Shown here in pieces: positions 8,304 to 16,570 of a DNA stretch of 64,000 nt. The stretch comes from Bradyrhizobium sp. U87765 SZCCT0048 (GTDB lineage Bacteria > Pseudomonadota > Alphaproteobacteria > Rhizobiales > Xanthobacteraceae). The stretch lies in the NCBI RefSeq assembly GCF_018131225.1, contig NZ_JAFCMM010000007.1:1-64000 (forward strand), in the 5' to 3' direction. Under the pieces are notes generated by a model. That model made no database searches. It was not told where the DNA came from and was given only the letters and a program-made list of their open reading frames with translations. Made by a program: the position numbers and the translations under genes. Numbering within the stretch: position 1 is the first letter of the stretch; the number at the start of each line of letters is the position of its first letter.

Positions 8304-10031
8304 TCAGAACGCCGCCTGGGTCGCCGTTCCCGCCACCACATACCAGGTCACCACCAGGGCGCAGATCAGCGCGCCGGGCAGGCTCGATCCGGTCCGCCGC
8401 CAGGTGTGCGCCGCGACCACGCCGACAGCCCCCAGCAGCGGCACGAACTGGATGGCGACGATGGTCGCCAGCGGCACGAAGCCTGCGTCCGGCAGCGGAT
8501 TGAACAGCTTTCCGGTCAGCCACAGCGTGCCGTACTGCAGGACCAGCAGGACGATGAAGCCGCTGGCGAGCGCCAGCGCCAGCGTCGCGGCATGGCGCAC
8601 GCAGCCGAGTCCGGGCCGGCTGAAATTGCGATGCAGGACATGCAGCGCGATCACGAAGAACACGATGAACGGCGGCAGGTAGATCAGGAACATCAGCCAT
8701 TGCCGGGGGCTCATCAGCTTGAGCGCGACCACCCAGAAGCGGAGATCGATCTTGAAGGCGAGGTCGGCGATCACAAGTGCGAGATAGCCGACCGCGACCG
8801 TGCCGAGCGCGATCAGCACGGTCGGAACCAGCAGCACGGCGCGGCGCGGCCGTTCCGGCGCGAATCGCATCAGGGCAAAGGTGATGACGGCGTTGACCAG
8901 CGCCCACACCACGATCTGGTTGGTGATTCCCTGGGGCCACAGCTGCGAGGGCGTCGCCACCGTGCCGCCGACCGCGAGCGCCGGATAATAGGTGATGACC
9001 GGGATCAGGGCGGACAGCCAGAACGCGGTCCACCAGCGGCGGTCGGACGGCGGCTCCCCGGCGGCGGGGCCGCCGGCCGGCGCGGCGAGGGGCGCGAAAC
9101 CGGGCAGCGCCAGCAGGGCGTCGAACACGCCGAGCAGCAGCGCGACGAAGCCGAGCAGCGCGATCAGCGTGCCGATCTCCTTGCGCAGCCAGATCTGGTC
9201 GCTCGACGGGCGCGGCGTGCCACCCTGCAGGGTTTTCGCGAACCAGTCGAGGCTGTACCCGATCGCCTCGTGCGAGATGTGCTCGGCCGGATGGGTCATC
9301 GCCGGTGTGTAGAGCACGCGCGCGTTGCCCGTGGCGACGTCGCCATAGACCCTGCCGGGCTCGACCGGTCCGCCGCTGCCGAACAGCGTCTGCAGCTTCG
9401 GGCTCGCGGTGACATTCTTCGCGCGGTCGACGCCCCACATCAGCGTCGAGAACTCCTCATACTGGGCGAACACCAGCGCGAGGTTGCGCGGCCATTCCGG
9501 CGTGCCGTCCTTGGCGAACGGCGCGCCGGTGGACGAGCCCTCCAGCACCATCGCCTTGTAGGCGTCGGGCATCGCCGCCGCGGCGGCCAGCACGGTCCAG
9601 CCGCCCATGGAGTGGCCCTCGAGGCCGATATTGGCCTTGTCGACATAGGGCAGGCTGCGCAGGTAGGTGAGGCCGTCCGGGCCGCCGAAGCCGTTGGCGA
9701 AGGCCGGCGGATCGCTGTAGCCATGGCCGGTCTGGTCGAGCGCCACCACCACATAGCCGCGGCGGGCAAACTCGATGGCGAAGCCGTCCTGGGTCTCGCG
9801 GGAGTTGATGTAGCCGTGCACGGCGAGAATGCCGGGGGCGGGGGTCTGCGCCGTGGCGCCCGGCGGGATGTAGACGAGGGCGCTCATGGTGTTGCCCTTG
9901 GCGCCGGCGAAACGCACATCCTCGATGCGGATGCCGCCCGCGGTCTGGGTCAGGTGGGCGATCAACCCGCCGATCAGGATCAGCACCACGCCGGCGACCA
10001 GCCAGCCCCAGCGGCGTCCCATGCTGCCCAT
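8304..10031 (-). CDS. Membrane-anchored alpha/beta hydrolase with a polytopic C-terminal domain
   Basis: 575 residues from the ATG at 10031, with GGGGA 7 bp upstream; the longer frame to 10178 has no such support. Residues 8-28 form an N-terminal membrane anchor. Residues ~35-310 form an alpha/beta hydrolase: HGYINSRE oxyanion region at 72-79, DQTGHGYSD, and nucleophile elbow GHSMGG with Ser141. Residues ~315-570 contain about seven to eight hydrophobic spans separated by short loops. The hydrolase half is probably extracytoplasmic. Such fusions are annotated as uncharacterised hydrolases; substrate unknown. It is divergent from trmJ. Confidence 0.75.
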   Translation of the reverse strand: MGSMGRRWGWLVAGVVLILIGGLIAHLTQTAGGIRIEDVRFAGAKGNTMSALVYIPPGATAQTPAPGILAVHGYINSRETQDGFAIEFARRGYVVVALDQTGHGYSDPPAFANGFGGPDGLTYLRSLPYVDKANIGLEGHSMGGWTVLAAAAAMPDAYKAMVLEGSSTGAPFAKDGTPEWPRNLALVFAQYEEFSTLMWGVDRAKNVTASPKLQTLFGSGGPVEPGRVYGDVATGNARVLYTPAMTHPAEHISHEAIGYSLDWFAKTLQGGTPRPSSDQIWLRKEIGTLIALLGFVALLLGVFDALLALPGFAPLAAPAGGPAAGEPPSDRRWWTAFWLSALIPVITYYPALAVGGTVATPSQLWPQGITNQIVVWALVNAVITFALMRFAPERPRRAVLLVPTVLIALGTVAVGYLALVIADLAFKIDLRFWVVALKLMSPRQWLMFLIYLPPFIVFFVIALHVLHRNFSRPGLGCVRHAATLALALASGFIVLLVLQYGTLWLTGKLFNPLPDAGFVPLATIVAIQFVPLLGAVGVVAAHTWRRTGSSLPGALICALVVTWYVVAGTATQAAF

Positions 10032-10268
10032 TTTTTGTCCCCGTCCCCGGGCAGGCCCGTGGTGGCCTGCGGTTTCACTTTGCGTTGGGTTCCAAGCGTA
10101 TCCGAAAGATTCGTGCGGGCAATGGCGTTTCTCAACCAACCGTTGAAGTTCCGCTTCAGATTCAACAACTTTCCCCAACGATCAGGACGGGCTTGAGAAA
10201 TTCGTCAAAAAGAGCAATCGAGACGGCCTGAACGACCCAACCCCTGACCCCCGAGGATGTGAGCCGGC

Positions 10269-11456
10269 ATGTCGGCAGCCGAGACACCCCCCACCGCGCC
10301 GGACCGCGCCGGTCCCGTCGTCATTCTGGTCGAGCCGCAGCTCGGCGAGAACATCGGCATGGCGGCGCGCGCCATGGGCAATTTCGGCCTCAGCCGGCTG
10401 CGCCTCGTCAAGCCGCGCGACGGCTGGCCGAGCGTGCCGGCGAGCCGCGCGGCGGCTGGCGCCGACCACATCATCGACCATGTCGAACTGTTCGACACCG
10501 TCGAGGCGGCGATCGCCGATCTCAACCTGGTGTTCGCCACCACCGCACGCGCCCATGACCAGGCCAAGCCCGTGGTCGGTCCGGAAGCAGCGGCGGCGGA
10601 GATCATCGGTCATGTCGCCGGCGGCGGCGGCGCGGGCCTCATGTTCGGCCGCGAGCGCTATGGCCTGCTGGCCGAGGAGGTCGCGCTCGCCGACCGCATC
10701 ATTACCTTCCCGGTCAACCCGGCGTTCGCCTCGCTCAACCTCGCCCAGGCGGTGCTGCTGGTCGGCTACGAGTGGTTCAAGCAGTCGACCGGCGGGGCGC
10801 TGCCGCACGGCACGCCCGACGACAGTCCGCGCGCCGGCAAGGAGCAGTTCGGCGCCTTCTTCGACAACCTCGTCGCCGAACTCGACAAGGTCGAGTTCCT
10901 GCGGCCGCCGGAGAAGCGCGACACCATGCTGGTGAACCTGCGCAACATCTTCACCCGCATGGAGCCGACCACCCAGGACATCAACACCCTGCATGGCGTC
11001 ATTCTTTCGATCGCCGAGGGGCGCAAGGGCCCGGCCAAGGGCGGCGTGCTCGACGGCAGCCAGGCAACACGGCTGCGCGCGCTGATCGCCGAGCAGAGCA
11101 GCAAGGCCACGGACGACGGCGGCTCGCTGCGCGGGCTGGCGCGGCTGCTGCGCCGCAATCCCACCGATGCCGAGCGGCTGCTGTGGGAGGCGTTGCGCTC
11201 CGACCGACGCTTCGCCGGCCACTTCAAGCGCCAGACGCCGGTGGGGCGTCATATTCCCGACTTCGTGTCGTTTCCCCGCCGCCTCGTCATCGAGATCGTC
11301 AACGCCGACGATCCGCCGGCGATCGCCGCCGAACGCGACGCGCGCAAGATCTGGCTCGGCGAGCGCGACTACCGTGTCATGCATGTCGCCGCCGCCGACA
11401 TCGAGACCGATCTCGAGGCGGTGCTGGCGCGTCTCGCCGCGGACGCGCAGGGTTAA
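10269..11456 (+). CDS. trmJ: TrmJ-type SPOUT RNA methyltransferase fused to a C-terminal DUF559 domain
   Basis: 395 residues. Residues ~15-255 are a TrmJ/SpoU (SPOUT) 2'-O-methyltransferase: LGENIGMAARAMGNFGL (25-41), LMFGRERYGL (124-133) and NPAFASLNLAQAV (150-162) are the three knot motifs binding S-adenosylmethionine. TrmJ normally methylates position 32 of tRNAs and is about 250 residues. Here residues ~288-392 add a DUF559 module (RRNPTDAERLLWEALR.., FKRQTPVGRHIPDFV, RLVIEIV), a fold related to Vsr-type nucleases. The usual ..DGGQH motif after IE is replaced by VNADDPP, so nuclease activity is doubtful. No frameshift is seen between the halves. Confidence 0.85.
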   Translation: MSAAETPPTAPDRAGPVVILVEPQLGENIGMAARAMGNFGLSRLRLVKPRDGWPSVPASRAAAGADHIIDHVELFDTVEAAIADLNLVFATTARAHDQAKPVVGPEAAAAEIIGHVAGGGGAGLMFGRERYGLLAEEVALADRIITFPVNPAFASLNLAQAVLLVGYEWFKQSTGGALPHGTPDDSPRAGKEQFGAFFDNLVAELDKVEFLRPPEKRDTMLVNLRNIFTRMEPTTQDINTLHGVILSIAEGRKGPAKGGVLDGSQATRLRALIAEQSSKATDDGGSLRGLARLLRRNPTDAERLLWEALRSDRRFAGHFKRQTPVGRHIPDFVSFPRRLVIEIVNADDPPAIAAERDARKIWLGERDYRVMHVAAADIETDLEAVLARLAADAQG

Positions 11457-11640
11457 CGCATCCTGAATCGTGCCGACCGGACACCTCGCGCCGCGTTCGC
11501 AGCGCTGTAAAGATGTGCGACCAGGGTTCTTTCTCGACCCCTCGATGAGGAGAGAGCCCTGATGACCCGACGCGCGGTGCGGGCGACCGCAGGCGGAGAC
11601 GCCCGGCGTCTGTCGCCGGACGTCGCCGTGGCCGTGACGT

Positions 11641-12525
11641 TCAGGCCGCGCGCTCGATGGCGATCGGCGCTGGCGGCACCGCATCGCGAACGTCGATGGC
11701 GCGCGGCAGCAGGCCGAAGCGGTGGAAGATGTCGGCGGCACGCTGCTGATCGGCGATGAAGGCGTCGTCGATCGGCTGCAGGCCCCACGGGCGCTTGGCG
11801 ATGTGGGCCTGCCACTCCTCTGCCGTCAGCGGTCCACGCGCGGCCGCGACGAGATGCGCGGCGGCTTCCGCCGGATGGGTGGCGATCCAGCGGTCGACGG
11901 CGTCGAGGCCGGCGGCGACGGCCGCGAGCACCTCGGGGCGGCGGTCGGCGAGATCGCGGTGGGCAAAGAACACCGACGGATTGGACACGAGGTCCTGCGT
12001 GTTGGCGAGTACGCGCAGTTGATCGGCGCCGTCCTTCAGCGCCCCGCCGGACACCCACGCGTCGATGTCGCCGGCGAGCAGCGCGGCGCGCGCCTCGGTC
12101 TCGGTGAGGTCGAGCGGCACGATGTCCTTCCAGGTCAGGCCGGCGCGGTCGAGCGCGGTGGCGAGCAGCGCCTGCAGCCATGAACCGACGCCGAGCGCGA
12201 TGCGGCGGCCGGCGAGATCGGCGATCGCCTGCGCCTTGCTGTCATGGCGGACATAGATGCCGCCGACCGGACGCGCGGCTGATGTCGCGAGATAGACCAG
12301 CGGCAGGCCGCGCGCCTGCGCCGAAATCGGCGGCGTCGAGCCGGTGCCGCCGACCTGGATAATGTTGGCGCCGACGAGATCCACCGTGCGCGCGCCCGCC
12401 GCGATGTGATGCCATTCCACACTGACGCCAAGCGGTGAAAGTTTCTTCTCCAGTTCGCCGGTGCGGCTCGCGACAAGCAGCGTCGGGTTGTTGGCGTGCA
12501 CGCCGATGCGAAGCGTTTCAGACAT
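11641..12525 (-). CDS. SsuA-like ABC substrate-binding protein without a signal peptide
   Basis: 294 residues from the ATG at 12525 (AGGA 8 bp upstream). The sequence follows the sulfonate/nitrate/taurine binding-protein pattern: LRIGVHANNPTLLVASRTGELEKKL, VGGTGSTPPISAQARGLPLVYLATS, and DLAGRRIALGVGSWLQALLATALDRAGL. The N-terminus starts directly with the mature fold (MSETLRIGV), with no signal sequence in either this or the longer frame to 12588. A cytoplasmic sensor or enzyme-like role is therefore possible. It is divergent from the DszB-like gene and belongs to the organosulfur island. Confidence 0.75.
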   Translation of the reverse strand: MSETLRIGVHANNPTLLVASRTGELEKKLSPLGVSVEWHHIAAGARTVDLVGANIIQVGGTGSTPPISAQARGLPLVYLATSAARPVGGIYVRHDSKAQAIADLAGRRIALGVGSWLQALLATALDRAGLTWKDIVPLDLTETEARAALLAGDIDAWVSGGALKDGADQLRVLANTQDLVSNPSVFFAHRDLADRRPEVLAAVAAGLDAVDRWIATHPAEAAAHLVAAARGPLTAEEWQAHIAKRPWGLQPIDDAFIADQQRAADIFHRFGLLPRAIDVRDAVPPAPIAIERAA

Positions 12526-12610
12526 CGAGATTTTCCTGATTGTCGGCGGCGGCCTTGCGTCGCTGCCGGAAAAAGATCGTGACGACACTATTTTTTCACA
12601 TCGAAATTGT

Positions 12611-12625
12611 CTACCGGGTTGGTAG
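12611..12625. promoter_or_regulatory. Inverted repeat CTACC-N5-GGTAG in the divergent promoter region
   Basis: A 5-bp inverted repeat with a 5-bp spacer lies 30 bp upstream of the DszB-like start and within the 129-bp gap shared with the divergent binding-protein gene. It is a plausible operator for the sulfur island; no regulator gene is adjacent. Confidence 0.4.
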
Positions 12626-12654
12626 TCTTTCGTTGCGTGACATCAGGAGATCTC

Positions 12655-13737
12655 ATGACGGCAGCGGCTTTGAATACGGGAAACGGCGGCGCGGAAAAAT
12701 CCATCTCTTTGACGGAGCTTTGGTACACGCGTTGTCCTGTTCCGACCGCCTCCGGCATTGCACTTGATCTCGGCTGGCTCGGCGAGGAGTTCGCGCGCTC
12801 GGGGATCGCGCTGTCGTCGATCCGCGATTCCGACGATCCGCGGGTGCAGATCGCCCATTTCAGCCACACCCTGCCGGGGCTATTCCGCGAGGGCGGCAAC
12901 ATTCCGGCGATCTGGGCGAAGTCTGAGGGGCGCGACACGGTGGTGGTGGCGCTGACCTGGGTCGACGAGTTCCAGGCGATCCTGGTGCGCGAGGATTCTC
13001 CCATCCGCACGCTCGCCGATCTCAAGGGACATACGATCGGCGTGCCGCGTCAGGATGGGGAACGTATCGACTTCGCCCGTGCGATGTCGCTGCGCGGCAT
13101 TGTCACCGCGCTCGATCTCGGCGGCCTGACGCTCGCCGACGTCACGCTGCACGACATCACCAGCGAGCAGCCGGCGTTCTCCGGCGCCAACGTCGCCAAT
13201 GGCCGCTTCTATGAGCGCGAGGCGCGGGCGCTCGCCGACGGCAAGGTCGATGCGGTCTACGCCAAGGGTGCGCCCGGGCTCGGCTCGGCGCGCGACCGTG
13301 GCTTTCGCGTGCTGGTCGATCTCGGCCGGCATGCCGATCCGCTGGTGCGGGTCAACAACGGCAATCCACGTCCGGTGACGGTCGACCGCCGCACTGCCGA
13401 GGAGCGGCCCGATCTCGTCGCGCGCTATCTCGCGACGCTGATCCGCGCTGCCGACTGGGCGGCGCAGCACCCGGACGAGGTGTTCGCCATCATCGGCAAG
13501 GAGGTCGGCCGCAGCAGCGAGGAGGCGCGCGCCGCCTATGGCGAAATCGCGCACCGCAACTTCGGCCTCGACCTGTCGCCGCTGCGCCGCGACGGCCTTG
13601 CGCGGCAGAAGGACTTTTTGCTGCGCCACGGCTTCATCACCCACGATTTCGACGTCGCCGCCTGGATCGACCCGCGGCCGCTGCCGCTCGCGCTGGCGCT
13701 GGTCGCCGGCGAAGCGCCGGCGCGCGCGACGGCCTGA
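12655..13737 (+). CDS. DszB-like sulfinate desulfinase candidate (SsuA-fold)
   Basis: 360 residues from the ATG at 12655 (AGGAG 6 bp upstream); no signal peptide. It has a periplasmic-binding-protein fold sequence, but the catalytic residues of DszB (2-hydroxybiphenyl-2-sulfinate desulfinase: Cys27, His60, Arg70) have clear counterparts: YTRCPVPTASG gives Cys27, RVQIAHFSH gives His68 and LFREGGNIPAI gives Arg78. The His-to-Arg spacing of ten equals that in DszB, and total length is close (DszB 365). Further shared stretches are LVREDSPIRTLADLKGHTIGV and DGKVDAVYAKG. An enzyme that releases sulfite from an organosulfinate is the best inference; many database entries for such genes just say ABC binding protein. 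It is 17 bp upstream of the SsuD-like gene. Confidence 0.7.
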   Translation: MTAAALNTGNGGAEKSISLTELWYTRCPVPTASGIALDLGWLGEEFARSGIALSSIRDSDDPRVQIAHFSHTLPGLFREGGNIPAIWAKSEGRDTVVVALTWVDEFQAILVREDSPIRTLADLKGHTIGVPRQDGERIDFARAMSLRGIVTALDLGGLTLADVTLHDITSEQPAFSGANVANGRFYEREARALADGKVDAVYAKGAPGLGSARDRGFRVLVDLGRHADPLVRVNNGNPRPVTVDRRTAEERPDLVARYLATLIRAADWAAQHPDEVFAIIGKEVGRSSEEARAAYGEIAHRNFGLDLSPLRRDGLARQKDFLLRHGFITHDFDVAAWIDPRPLPLALALVAGEAPARATA

Positions 13738-13754
13738 CCGCAAGGAGCTTTGAC

Positions 13755-14873
13755 ATGGACATCTACTGGTATCTGATCCCGCAGGACGGCCCTTATCCCT
13801 GGAGCGAGAAGGGGCGCCGAACCATCGACTACGACTATCTCGCGCAGGTGGCGCGGGCGGTCGATCATCTCGGCTTCACCGGCGCGCTGCTCGCCACCGG
13901 CGGCGGCGAGCACGACGCCTGGGTGCTGGGCTCGTCGCTGATCCCAGTAACCAAACGGATGAAGTTCATCATCGCCGTGCATCCGGGCATCGTCGCGCCG
14001 CTGATGCTGGCGCAGAAGGCCGCCACCTTCGACCAGTTCTCCGGCGGCCGGCTGATCCTGAACATGGTCACCGGCGAGAACAAGCAGATGCCGCCTTACG
14101 GCATCACCCTCGACCACGACGAGCGTTACGCCCTGACCGACGAATACTGGGGCGTGTGGCGGCGGCTGATGTCCGGCGAGGTCGTCGACTTCGATGGCCG
14201 CTTCGTCAATCTCAAGGGCGCGCAGCTCAAGCTGCCGGCGGTGCAGAAGCCGTATCCGCCGCTGTTCTTCGGCGGCTCGTCGGAGCCGGCGCTGAGCGTC
14301 GCCGCGCGCCACGCGGATACTTATCTCACCTGGGGCGAGCCGCCGCCGCAGGCGGCCGAGAAGATCAAGGCGGTGCGCGAGCGCGCCCGGGCGTTGGGCC
14401 GCACCGTCAAGTTCGGCATCCGCCTCAACCTCATCGTCCGCGAAACGAAGGAGGAGGCGTGGGCGGCGGCGCAGTGGCTGCTCGACCGCATGGACGACGC
14501 CACCGTCGCGGTGGCGCAGGCGCGCAACCGCACCTCGGATTCCGTGGGACAGGCGCGCATGCGCGCCATCGTCGGCGACCGCAAGCCGAAGGACGCCCGC
14601 GAGCTGGAGATCTATCCCGACCTGTGGGCCGGCTTCGGCCTCGTGCGCAACGGCCCGGGCACCGCGATCGTCGGCGATCCGGAGACGGTGGCGGCGCGGC
14701 TGCTCGAATACCGCGACATCGGCTTCGACACCTTCATCGTGTCGGGCCAGCCGCTGCTGGAGGAGACGTACCGCGTCGCCGACCTGTTGCTGCCGCTGCT
14801 GCCGTTCGACCGCGAGGCGGTGCGCAAGCCGCGCCTCGATCTTGGACCCTTCGCCAACGCTGCCCGAGGATGA
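13755..14873 (+). CDS. SsuD-like FMNH2-dependent sulfur-compound monooxygenase with altered active-site residues
   Basis: 372 residues with AAGGAG upstream. Strong overall match to alkanesulfonate monooxygenase SsuD (TIM-barrel flavin monooxygenase): YPPLFFGGSSEPA (167-179), LTWGEPP, KFGIRLNLIVRETKEEAW, SDSVGQARM and LWAGFGLVRNGPGTAIVGDPETVAARL. Arg223 and Arg298 match SsuD Arg226 and Arg297. Three other functional SsuD positions differ: Cys54 is His53, His228 is Asn225 and Tyr331 is Gln332. A changed substrate, for example a sulfone or aromatic sulfonate, is therefore likely. It would need a separate flavin reductase, not seen here. Cotranscribed with its neighbours (17-bp gap upstream, 4-bp overlap downstream). 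Confidence 0.85.
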   Translation: MDIYWYLIPQDGPYPWSEKGRRTIDYDYLAQVARAVDHLGFTGALLATGGGEHDAWVLGSSLIPVTKRMKFIIAVHPGIVAPLMLAQKAATFDQFSGGRLILNMVTGENKQMPPYGITLDHDERYALTDEYWGVWRRLMSGEVVDFDGRFVNLKGAQLKLPAVQKPYPPLFFGGSSEPALSVAARHADTYLTWGEPPPQAAEKIKAVRERARALGRTVKFGIRLNLIVRETKEEAWAAAQWLLDRMDDATVAVAQARNRTSDSVGQARMRAIVGDRKPKDARELEIYPDLWAGFGLVRNGPGTAIVGDPETVAARLLEYRDIGFDTFIVSGQPLLEETYRVADLLLPLLPFDREAVRKPRLDLGPFANAARG

Positions 14874-15835
14874 CGATGACGATCCGTTTCCGCCCGCTGG
14901 CGCGCCTTGCCGGCGCGCTGCTCGCTCTGTCTGCCATGACCGCGGCCTCGCACGCCGCCGATCCGGTGACGCTGCGCATCGGCTTCCTGCGCGGCCCCGA
15001 GCCGCTGTCGGTGAGCCGCCTGCGCGGGACGCTGGAACAGCGTCTCGCCGCCAAGAACGTCAAGGTGGTATGGGCAGGCCCGTTCAACGCCTACGCGCCG
15101 GCGGCCGAGGCGCTCAACGCCGATTCCATCGACATCACCGTCGGCTCGTCGAGCGCGGCGATCTCCTCGGTGGTCGGCAGCGCGCAGATTTCGCTGTTCG
15201 CCTATCAGTGGGATTTCGGCGATTCCTCCGGCATCATCGTCAAGAACGGCTCGCCGATCCAGTCGCTGAAGGATCTCGCCGGCAAGACCATCGCGGTCAA
15301 CCGTGGCGGCACCGGCGACTATCAGCTCACCAAGGCGCTGGAGAAGGCCGGCGTGCCGTCGGACGGCGTCAAGCGCGCGTTCCTGACGCCGGTGGATTCG
15401 GCGGCGGCGTTCAACAACGGCCATGTCGACGCCTGGTCGGCCTGGAGCATCTTCTATCCGATCGCGCTGCTCGAGCAGGACGCGCGGGTGCTGGCCACCG
15501 CCAAGGAGATCAATTCGCAGAACGCGGTGGTCTATGCGGTGCGCACGCCCTACGCCAAGGCCCATCCGGAAATCATCCGCGAGGTGCTGGCGGAGCTGCA
15601 GGCGTCGGCGCGGTGGGCGCAGGCCAACCGCGAGGAAGCGGCGAAGCTGTGGGTGCAGGAGCTCAAGCTCAGTCCGGCGGTGGCGAGCCGGGTCGCGAAC
15701 TACGAGATCAGCGAGCCGGTGGTGATCGGCGAGCGGGAACTCGCGGCGCTCGACAGCCTCAACGACTGGCTGGTGTCGCAGAAGCTGCTGCCCAAGCCCG
15801 CCGACATCCGCGGCCACGTCGTCGACGTCCGCTGA
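14870..15835 (+). CDS. SsuA-like periplasmic sulfonate-type binding protein
   Basis: 321 residues. The ATG at 14870 overlaps the stop of the monooxygenase gene (ATGA), indicating translational coupling; the ATG at 14876 is an alternative. A typical signal peptide (RPLARLAGALLALSAMTAASHAA) precedes the mature TLRIGF. Motifs such as DITVGSSSAAISS, IQSLKDLAGKTIAVNRGGTGDYQLTKALEKAG and FNNGHVDAWSAWSIF fit aliphatic-sulfonate/taurine binding proteins. No cognate SsuB ATPase or SsuC permease lies in the window, so it must work with a transporter encoded elsewhere. Confidence 0.85.
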   Translation: MTMTIRFRPLARLAGALLALSAMTAASHAADPVTLRIGFLRGPEPLSVSRLRGTLEQRLAAKNVKVVWAGPFNAYAPAAEALNADSIDITVGSSSAAISSVVGSAQISLFAYQWDFGDSSGIIVKNGSPIQSLKDLAGKTIAVNRGGTGDYQLTKALEKAGVPSDGVKRAFLTPVDSAAAFNNGHVDAWSAWSIFYPIALLEQDARVLATAKEINSQNAVVYAVRTPYAKAHPEIIREVLAELQASARWAQANREEAAKLWVQELKLSPAVASRVANYEISEPVVIGERELAALDSLNDWLVSQKLLPKPADIRGHVVDVR

Positions 15836-15850
15836 CGGCGCCCCAAACGT

Positions 15851-15883
15851 CATCCCCCGGGGCGCGGTGCGTCCCGGGGGATG
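15851..15883. terminator. Hairpin between the convergent sulfur-island and DUF1476 genes
   Basis: CATCCCCCGGG and CCCGGGGGATG form a perfect 11-bp stem with an 11-nt loop, 15 bp after the binding-protein stop. There is no clear T run, so termination is inferred from position. Confidence 0.55.
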
Positions 15884-15965
15884 ATCGGTTCCGCTCGCGC
15901 GGTCGGTAAAGGCGGGCAGGCGACGCGGGCCATGGAGTGCCCGAATCGCCCGCCCGCACCGGCGG

Positions 15966-16283
15966 TCAGTTGCCGGCCTTGATCTGGGTAACGGCGAGCT
16001 GCAGCAGCTCGTCCATCTTGGCGCGCACCTGCGCTTCGGTCACGCCCGTCGGGGCGAGGTCGGCTGCGACCTTGCGCAGCACGTCGCCGTCGCCGGCCTC
16101 GGCGAAGTCGGCCGCGACCACGTCCTTGGCGTAGGCGGCGACGTCATCGCCGGTTTTGCCAAGTTTTTCAGCGGCCCACTGGCCGAGCAGCCGGTTCCGG
16201 CGGGCTTCCGCCTTGAACCTGAGCTCTTCGTCATGGACGAACTTCTTCTCGAAGCCGTCCTTGCGCTCGTCGAACGTCGTCAT
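15966..16283 (-). CDS. DUF1476 protein: zeta-type inhibitor subunit of F1FO-ATPase
   Basis: 105 residues from the ATG at 16283. MTTFDERKDGFEKKFVHDEELRFKAEARRNRLLGQWAAEKLG is the highly conserved N-terminus of the DUF1476 family. The Paracoccus denitrificans member is the zeta subunit, whose N-terminal segment blocks ATP hydrolysis by F1. The remaining ~60 residues are alpha-helical. In this organism the inhibitory function is inferred. It is divergent from purC, a common arrangement in this bacterial group. Confidence 0.88.
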   Translation of the reverse strand: MTTFDERKDGFEKKFVHDEELRFKAEARRNRLLGQWAAEKLGKTGDDVAAYAKDVVAADFAEAGDGDVLRKVAADLAPTGVTEAQVRAKMDELLQLAVTQIKAGN

Positions 16284-16428
16284 GATATGAATCCCGTTGC
16301 AGGTAGGGCCGCTTCGGCCCGATTTCGCTTGTCTTATTAGCGAGATGTCGCTGGCGTAGACAGCCGGCAATCAGTCGCAGCGAAGGCGGTAAAACTGCCG
16401 CAAAATGGTCGCCGTCGATTGTATCGCA

Positions 16429-16453
16429 GGGGGCAATCAGGTAGTTTGCCCCC
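16429..16453 (+). promoter_or_regulatory. Perfect hairpin in the purC leader
   Basis: GGGGGCAA (16429-16436) and TTGCCCCC (16446-16453) form an 8-bp perfect stem with a 9-nt loop, 117 bp upstream of the chosen purC start. It could be an operator or leader structure. It matches no riboswitch that I recognise. Confidence 0.35.
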
Positions 16454-16570
16454 AAGTCCAGTTCTCGTTCTGTTTCCCGAGTTCCGGGTCCTCGCGGCAG
16501 CTCCGCCGCGGGTCTAGTTCACACGGAGCCTATCTCATCCATGGACTTCAACAACACACGGTACATCCCA

